From Phascolarctobacterium sp. (GTDB lineage Bacteria > Bacillota > Negativicutes > Acidaminococcales > Acidaminococcaceae): DNA of 64,000 nucleotides. The DNA lies in contig JAGAPX010000005.1 in NCBI GenBank assembly GCA_017623055.1, forward strand, positions 41,139-105,138. Reading direction: 5' to 3'. The notes below the pieces were generated by a model. The model saw only the letters and a list, made by a program, of their open reading frames with translations. It was not told the DNA's origin and searched no databases. Within the stretch, counting starts at the first letter, position 1, and each line of letters opens with the position of its first letter. The position numbers and the translations under genes were made by a program. Positions 59,056-64,000 of this stretch are shown piece by piece.

Positions 59056-62000
59056 GTGCGCCTGAAATCCTTTGCGACCTACGGCTTCAAATCTTTTGCT
59101 GATAAAACTGAATTAACATTTGACAAAGGCATTACTGCTGTTGTTGGACCTAATGGTTCCGGCAAGAGCAATATTTCTGATGCCATTCGCTGGGTTTTGG
59201 GCGAGCAAAGTGCAAAATATCTGCGCGGTAGTAAAATGGAGGACGTTATTTTCTCCGGTAGCAGCAAGCGTAGAGCCTTGGGCGTTGCAGAAGTAACCTT
59301 GAACTTTGATAATAGCGACCACGCTTTGGATATAGACTTTGAAGAAGTAAGTCTTACCAGACGTTTGTTCCGCAGTGGTGACAGCGAGTATTCCATTAAC
59401 AAGAAGAGCTGTCGTTTAAAAGATATTGTGGACTTGATGGCTGATACCGGTCTTGGTAAAGGCTCCATGTCCATCATCGGACAAAACAAGATTGACGAAA
59501 TTCTGAACAGTCGTCCGGAAGAACGTCGCACTATTTTTGAAGAGGCTGCTGGTATTGCCAAGTACCGCCTGCGTAAGAAAGAAGCAGTGCGTCGTTTGGA
59601 TGATACTGCAATGAACTTAACCCGTATCAACGACATCAAAACAGAGGTTGATAATCAGGTTGGACCTTTAAGCTTGGCAGCAGAAAAGACTGCACAGTAC
59701 AATGCTTTGAGCAAGGAGCTGCGTCAATGTCGTTTGACAGGCTTCATGCGTAAGATTGATAGCATTGAAGAGGTACGCAAGCAATTAGATGAAAAGAAAG
59801 CTGCTTTAGAAGCAGAGTTCTCTGCTCACAGTGCAGTGCTGAGCACAAAAGAAGCTGAATATACCAAACTGCAGTTGGAGCTGGACAAATTAAGTGAAAG
59901 CTACAATCAACTGCAGGAAGAAATTAAAAATAAAGAGCTTGCCTTGGAGAAACTACGTGGCAAGCAAGGTGCGTTGGATGAACGCATCGCATCTAGTCAA
60001 CGTCAGAGCGAACGCTTGGAGCAACGTAATGAAGCTTTAAGCCAACGTGCTGATGAGCTGGAACGAGATATGCAAAAACTTGCGGCAGAGTTCGACGAGC
60101 TGGACAAGGTTCGTGCTGCTGCCGAACTTAATGTGCGTAATTTGACTTCTGAAAAAGAAGCTAAGGAGCACGCTCTAGAAGAAGCTAAGGCGCAAACTGC
60201 TAATATGCAGTCCGATTTCTTCGCAGGTATGCAAGAATTATTAAGCCTGCGTAATGAACTGCGTGCCTTGGAACAAGAACAAGAAGCTAGAGTGCGTCGT
60301 CGTGAAGCTTTAAAACATAGCATTGAAGAAACAGAAGCTGTTGTAAGTGGCTTGGAAGAAGAATACCGCAATGTTCTGGAAGCGCAGTCCCGCAATAATA
60401 ATGAAGGACAGCTTTTGAGCAAGGAAGCTAACGCATTGCAGGCAGAACAAGCAGAGTTGGAAGCGAAGCTGAAAGCTGTACTCAATGGTCAACAGCAATG
60501 TCAACGCCGCTTGACTGCTGCTGAAACTAGGGAACAATCACTGCAAAAGATGCAGGCTGCCTACGAAGGCTTTGGCTACGGCATCAAGACCGTACTAAAA
60601 GCTGAAGAATACTGGCGTGAGAATATCATCGGCGTTGCAGCAGAACTTTTGCAGGTAGAAGATAGATATGTAACCGCTTTGGAAACTGCCTTGGGTGAAG
60701 GCGCACAGAACATCGTAACGTTGGACGCTCAAACTGCTAAGACTGCCATTAATTATTTGAAGGCAAACAACGCAGGCAGAGCAACCTTCTTACCCTTGGA
60801 TACCGTTAAGCCTCGTAGTCTTTCTGTTGAAGAAGAACGTTTGGCTAACTTATCCGGTGTGTGCGGTTACGCAGTAGATTTAGTGCAATATGATAAGCAA
60901 GCAGAAAACGCTATCCGCTTTTTGCTGGGTCGCGTGCTGATTGCAGAAAATATAGATGCTGCCCTTGCTGCGGCTAAGGCAGGCAAGTTCCGTATTAGAG
61001 TTGTTACCTTAGATGGCGACGTAGTAAATGCGGGCGGCAGTATGACAGGTGGTAGCCGTAAACAACGTGAAGGTTACTTAAGTCGTGCTAAAGAAATTCA
61101 GCAGGCTGGCGCAGTCGTTGAGGGTTTGCGTAAAGAGATGCTGAACTGGCAAGAGCAATTGGAAGAAGTAGAAGCAGAGCAAAAGGAACTGCAAGGGAAA
61201 TTACAAGCTGTTACTGAAAAATTACAGCAACGTAGATTAAAAGCTAATGAGCTTACCCTGCAAAACCAACGCCTGAGCCAAGAAAGGGCGCGTGAGAACG
61301 AAAAGCTTGCCCTGTACTACGATGATAGAACCGCTGTTGCCAACGAATACATGGCAAACCGCGACAAGGTTAAGACTTTGCGTGCTAGCGTGCAAGAATT
61401 GGAAGCCAAGGACAGCGAAGCTAAAAACATGCTGGAAAATTTGAATAAGCAAATTGCCAAGCAGGGTAGTGAGCTGACTGCGGTGGATAACCAATTGCAG
61501 GATGCTAAGATTAAATTAGAAACCTCTGCTGCCAAAACGGATTTGATGAGCCAACGTATGAAGGACTTAGATGGCGATACCCTCCTTTTGCGTAACGAAA
61601 TTAAAGCCAATATTGAAGAGCAGGGACGTTTAACACAAGTTGTTGCTGACTGTGAAGCTGAGAAAATTAGAATTGCTGAGGAAAGCACTTCTTTAATGGA
61701 AGCTTTGCAAAAAGTTGTTGGTGGTAAGGATCGCTTTTCCGAAGAACGCTTTGCTATTAATGCTCAACAACAAATGGCAGAACAACAAATTAACGAAGCA
61801 AGAAAAATTGTTAACACCAGCGAAAACAAGCTGCGCCAAATCGAACTGGAAATGACCAGACAAAATAGTGATTATGAGCACGCTTTGGAGCAGCTGGGAA
61901 GCGAATATAATATGGATGTGGCGGCAGCTCGTAACGAAGAACTGCTGGAAATGGATGCCAAGGCATTGCAACGCTTGGAAAGCAAGCTGACTGTGAAGAT

Positions 62001-62610
62001 TAGTGACCTTGGACCCATTAATCCTGCCGCAATTGAAGAATATCAAGCGGTTAAAGAACGCAGTGAATTTTTGGCTAAACAGTACAACGATTTGTGCGAG
62101 GCTAAGGAAAACCTGGAAGCAGTCATTAGCGAGATTAACTCCGGCATGACTAGAAGGTTTAAGGAAGCCTTCAACCAAATCAACGTGTACTTTGCTGATT
62201 GCTATGTGAAGCTTTTTGGCGGTGGTACCGCGCTTTTGAAGTTGTCCAATCCGGAAGATGTATTGAACTCCGGTATCGACATCGAAGTACAACCTCCGGG
62301 AAAACGCTTGCAAAGCTTGTACCTGATGTCCGGTGGTGAACGTGCTTTGACGGTTATCGCCTTGCTTTTTGCATTGCTTAGCTATCAGCCGTCTCCCTTC
62401 TGCATCTTGGACGAAATAGATGCGGCGCTGGACGATGCCAATATTATGAGATTTTCTAATTTCCTGCGTGATTACGCGACCAATACACAGTTTATTATCA
62501 TTACTCACCGTAAGGGCACTATGGAGTGTGCGGACATTATGTACGGCGTAACCATGGAAGAATCCGGTGTATCGAAATTGCTTTCTGTAAAGATAAGCGA
62601 GAAGGAGTAG
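59056..62610 (+). CDS. smc: chromosome segregation protein SMC
   Basis: An 1184-residue protein. Walker [17 protein letters not shown] is near the N-terminus, followed by a first coiled coil and the hinge (about residues 520-660, [11 protein letters not shown]). A second coiled coil leads to the C-terminal signature [10 protein letters not shown] and Walker [13 protein letters not shown]. The start is a GTG. It organises and condenses the chromosome with ScpAB, and works from ParB-parS loading sites like those in this window. Confidence 0.97.
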   Translation: MRLKSFATYGFKSFADKTELTFDKGITAVVGPNGSGKSNISDAIRWVLGEQSAKYLRGSKMEDVIFSGSSKRRALGVAEVTLNFDNSDHALDIDFEEVSLTRRLFRSGDSEYSINKKSCRLKDIVDLMADTGLGKGSMSIIGQNKIDEILNSRPEERRTIFEEAAGIAKYRLRKKEAVRRLDDTAMNLTRINDIKTEVDNQVGPLSLAAEKTAQYNALSKELRQCRLTGFMRKIDSIEEVRKQLDEKKAALEAEFSAHSAVLSTKEAEYTKLQLELDKLSESYNQLQEEIKNKELALEKLRGKQGALDERIASSQRQSERLEQRNEALSQRADELERDMQKLAAEFDELDKVRAAAELNVRNLTSEKEAKEHALEEAKAQTANMQSDFFAGMQELLSLRNELRALEQEQEARVRRREALKHSIEETEAVVSGLEEEYRNVLEAQSRNNNEGQLLSKEANALQAEQAELEAKLKAVLNGQQQCQRRLTAAETREQSLQKMQAAYEGFGYGIKTVLKAEEYWRENIIGVAAELLQVEDRYVTALETALGEGAQNIVTLDAQTAKTAINYLKANNAGRATFLPLDTVKPRSLSVEEERLANLSGVCGYAVDLVQYDKQAENAIRFLLGRVLIAENIDAALAAAKAGKFRIRVVTLDGDVVNAGGSMTGGSRKQREGYLSRAKEIQQAGAVVEGLRKEMLNWQEQLEEVEAEQKELQGKLQAVTEKLQQRRLKANELTLQNQRLSQERARENEKLALYYDDRTAVANEYMANRDKVKTLRASVQELEAKDSEAKNMLENLNKQIAKQGSELTAVDNQLQDAKIKLETSAAKTDLMSQRMKDLDGDTLLLRNEIKANIEEQGRLTQVVADCEAEKIRIAEESTSLMEALQKVVGGKDRFSEERFAINAQQQMAEQQINEARKIVNTSENKLRQIELEMTRQNSDYEHALEQLGSEYNMDVAAARNEELLEMDAKALQRLESKLTVKISDLGPINPAAIEEYQAVKERSEFLAKQYNDLCEAKENLEAVISEINSGMTRRFKEAFNQINVYFADCYVKLFGGGTALLKLSNPEDVLNSGIDIEVQPPGKRLQSLYLMSGGERALTVIALLFALLSYQPSPFCILDEIDAALDDANIMRFSNFLRDYATNTQFIIITHRKGTMECADIMYGVTMEESGVSKLLSVKISEKE

Positions 62611-62616
62611 CAAGAG

Positions 62617-63534
62617 ATGGGATTTTTTGAAAGATTAAAAGAAGGTCTTAGCAAAACTCGCCGAAATTTTACTGACAGAATCCAAGAATTAGTAAGCTTT
62701 TCTGCTAAAATTGACGAAGATTTTTTAGAAGAGCTGGAAATGATTTTGCTCAGCGCGGACGTTGGCGTTAAGACTACGGAAAAATTGATTAGCGCAGTAC
62801 GTACTGCTGCTAAGAAAAACGAAATTAAGGGTACCGAAGAGGTTATCCCTTTCCTAAAGAAATATTTGTCTGAAATGCTGGCAGATAGTGGTCAACGTAC
62901 CCGTATCGGTGCGAAGCCTACCGTTATTCTTGTTGTGGGTGTTAACGGCGTGGGTAAGACTACTACCATTGGCAAGCTGGCAAATTACTTTACTCTGTTC
63001 AAATATAAAGTAGTATTAGCGGCTGGCGATACCTTCCGTGCGGCAGCTGCCGAACAGCTTACCATTTGGGCAGAACGTGCAGGCTGTGACATTGTTCGTC
63101 ACGCTGAAGGCGCTGACCCGGCGGCAGTAGTGTTTGACGCACTTAAAGCTGCCATCGCTCGTAAGGCAGATATTCTCTTCATTGATACTGCTGGTCGTTT
63201 GCATAATAAAGCTAATTTAATGAACGAACTGGAAAAGGTACATCGCATTATTAAACGCGAAATTCCTGATGCTCCCCATGAAACCTTCTTGGTGCTTGAT
63301 GCTACCACCGGTCAAAATGCAATCAACCAAGCTAAGGTGTTTATGGAAACTGCAAATGTTTCTGGCGTAGTGCTTACTAAATTGGACGGTACTGCTAAGG
63401 GCGGTGTGGTTATCGCTATTAAAGAAGAGCTTGGCTTGCCCGTAAAATGGATTGGCGTAGGCGAAGGCATTATGGATTTCCGCCCCTTCGAGCCTGAAAA
63501 ATTTGTTGAAGCTTTATTCGAAACTGACAAGTAA
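62617..63534 (+). CDS. ftsY: signal recognition particle receptor FtsY
   Basis: A 305-residue protein. The short NG form has GTPase motifs GVNGVGKTTTIGKLAN, DTAGRLHN and TKLDGTAKGG. It docks SRP at the membrane. It lies six bases after smc, with its own ribosome binding site. Confidence 0.97.
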   Translation: MGFFERLKEGLSKTRRNFTDRIQELVSFSAKIDEDFLEELEMILLSADVGVKTTEKLISAVRTAAKKNEIKGTEEVIPFLKKYLSEMLADSGQRTRIGAKPTVILVVGVNGVGKTTTIGKLANYFTLFKYKVVLAAGDTFRAAAAEQLTIWAERAGCDIVRHAEGADPAAVVFDALKAAIARKADILFIDTAGRLHNKANLMNELEKVHRIIKREIPDAPHETFLVLDATTGQNAINQAKVFMETANVSGVVLTKLDGTAKGGVVIAIKEELGLPVKWIGVGEGIMDFRPFEPEKFVEALFETDK

Positions 63535-63540
63535 AAATAC

Positions 63541-63569
63541 TTGACGCCACATAAGTTTTCTAGTATAAT
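63541..63569 (+). promoter_or_regulatory. ylxM-ffh promoter
   Basis: TTGACG (63541-63546), 17 bp, TATAAT (63564-63569), beginning directly after the ftsY stop. Confidence 0.85.
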
Positions 63570-63604
63570 GGCACAGTCGGATATTTTGAGTGAGGAAAAG
63601 TAAA

Positions 63605-63952
63605 TTGTTAGAGCAAGATTTTGAGCAAAGAATGAGGCTGGGCAGACTGTTTGATATGTACGGCGGCCTGTTAACTGAAAAACAACAGCAATGCTTGAAG
63701 TTTTACTTCTACGATGACCTGTCCTTAACAGAAATCGGCGAAGAGCTGGGCGTTTCTAGACAAGCGGTTCACGATTTATTGAAGCGCGTTGAACAAACTT
63801 TGGAACGTAACGAAAAGAAGCTTGGGCTTCTTGCTCGTGATGAAGCTGATAAAGAGCGTTTGCGCTCTGTGATAAAATTGTTGGCTGGTAAGCAGCCACA
63901 AAATGAAAAAGCCATCCAAATCTTAAACGAGATGTGTGGCGAAAGTAGGTAA
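63605..63952 (+). CDS. YlxM-like SRP-associated DNA-binding protein
   Basis: A 115-residue protein. The sigma-region-4-like helix-turn-helix is LSLTEIGEELGVSRQAVHDL. The start is set at a TTG (MLEQDFEQ) with GAGGA upstream; a GTG at 63590 in frame is possible. The gene is always near ffh/ftsY in Firmicutes. Confidence 0.85.
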   Translation: MLEQDFEQRMRLGRLFDMYGGLLTEKQQQCLKFYFYDDLSLTEIGEELGVSRQAVHDLLKRVEQTLERNEKKLGLLARDEADKERLRSVIKLLAGKQPQNEKAIQILNEMCGESR

Positions 63953-63962
63953 GGTTAATTAG

Positions 63963-64000
63963 ATGGCTTTTGAAAATTTATCTGAAAGATTACAAAATGC
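63963..64000 (+). CDS. ffh: signal recognition particle protein Ffh (partial, 5' end only)
   Basis: Twelve complete codons are visible (MAFENLSERLQN), the standard Ffh beginning, running off the right edge. It follows ylxM, as in many Firmicutes, with AAGG upstream. Confidence 0.85.
   Translation, partial: MAFENLSERLQN

Overview
The window looks like a moderately AT-rich chromosomal segment of a Gram-negative-type Firmicute (Negativicutes), most likely an Acidaminococcaceae member such as Phascolarctobacterium. That assignment is inference from gene content and order (argCJBDFGH, cdaA-cdaR-FAD protein-glmM-glmS, a two-gene suf locus, a DASS-type dicarboxylate carrier, smc-ftsY-ylxM-ffh). It does not come from a marker-gene search. 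Two sequences matching the parS consensus (one exact) suggest the region lies on the origin-proximal side of the chromosome.

Positions 1 to about 21.7 kb are one end of a prophage; its other end lies outside the window. Reading inward from the host junction there is a large serine integrase, a helically phased repeat array, an undescribed structured small RNA with its own promoter and terminator, a PBECR-type (Barnase/EndoU-like) nuclease gene, and a repressor/Cro switch with repeated GTGTC-N6-GACAC operators. A long leftward early operon follows. It encodes a DUF3846 protein, a membrane-anchored LysM protein, a Sak4-like ATPase, a PD-(D/E)XK nuclease, SSB, a replication protein, a DnaC-like loader, a RuvC-like resolvase, a DNA methylase-like protein without a recognisable catalytic NPP(F/Y) motif, ParB, a YopX protein, dUTPase, many very small overlapping proteins, and a sigma-like late regulator. 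Beyond that regulator is an array of five 10-bp GTAAC repeats abutting a TATAAT promoter. It drives a tightly coupled cassette: a LeuT-fold-like membrane protein, a PAPS-reductase-family protein, a ParB/Srx-fold protein, an IbrA-like protein (DUF3440) and an IbrB-like ParB protein. This cassette is the strongest candidate for an undescribed system, probably concerned with sulfur chemistry on nucleic acids or nucleotides.

From 21.7 to 30.5 kb are host genes: pgi, the DASS transporter, tRNA-Glu and tRNA-Gln, a sufC/sufB-like pair with an unusual cysteine-rich SufC, lgt, tRNA-Arg, a class III CoA-transferase and a monofunctional transglycosylase. From 30.7 to 39.1 kb is a complete arginine pathway from N-acetylglutamate (argC, argJ, argB, argD, argF, argG, argH), with an ArgR-like palindrome before argG. 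From 39.2 to 46.2 kb are the cyclic-di-AMP synthase module and the amino-sugar genes glmM and glmS; glmS is preceded by a clear glmS ribozyme. From 46.4 to 58.9 kb are a peptidase, a SIMPL protein, tmcAL, ackA, yceD-rpmF, rsmD, coaD, a coiled-coil protein, a threonine synthase, a pantothenate permease pair, a HAD phosphatase and an Elp3-like radical SAM protein. The window ends with smc, ftsY, ylxM and the first codons of ffh.

Four copies of a roughly 120-bp intergenic element, downstream of argC, argB, the FAD protein gene and glmS, share a nested hairpin architecture whose paired arms differ between copies in a compensating way.
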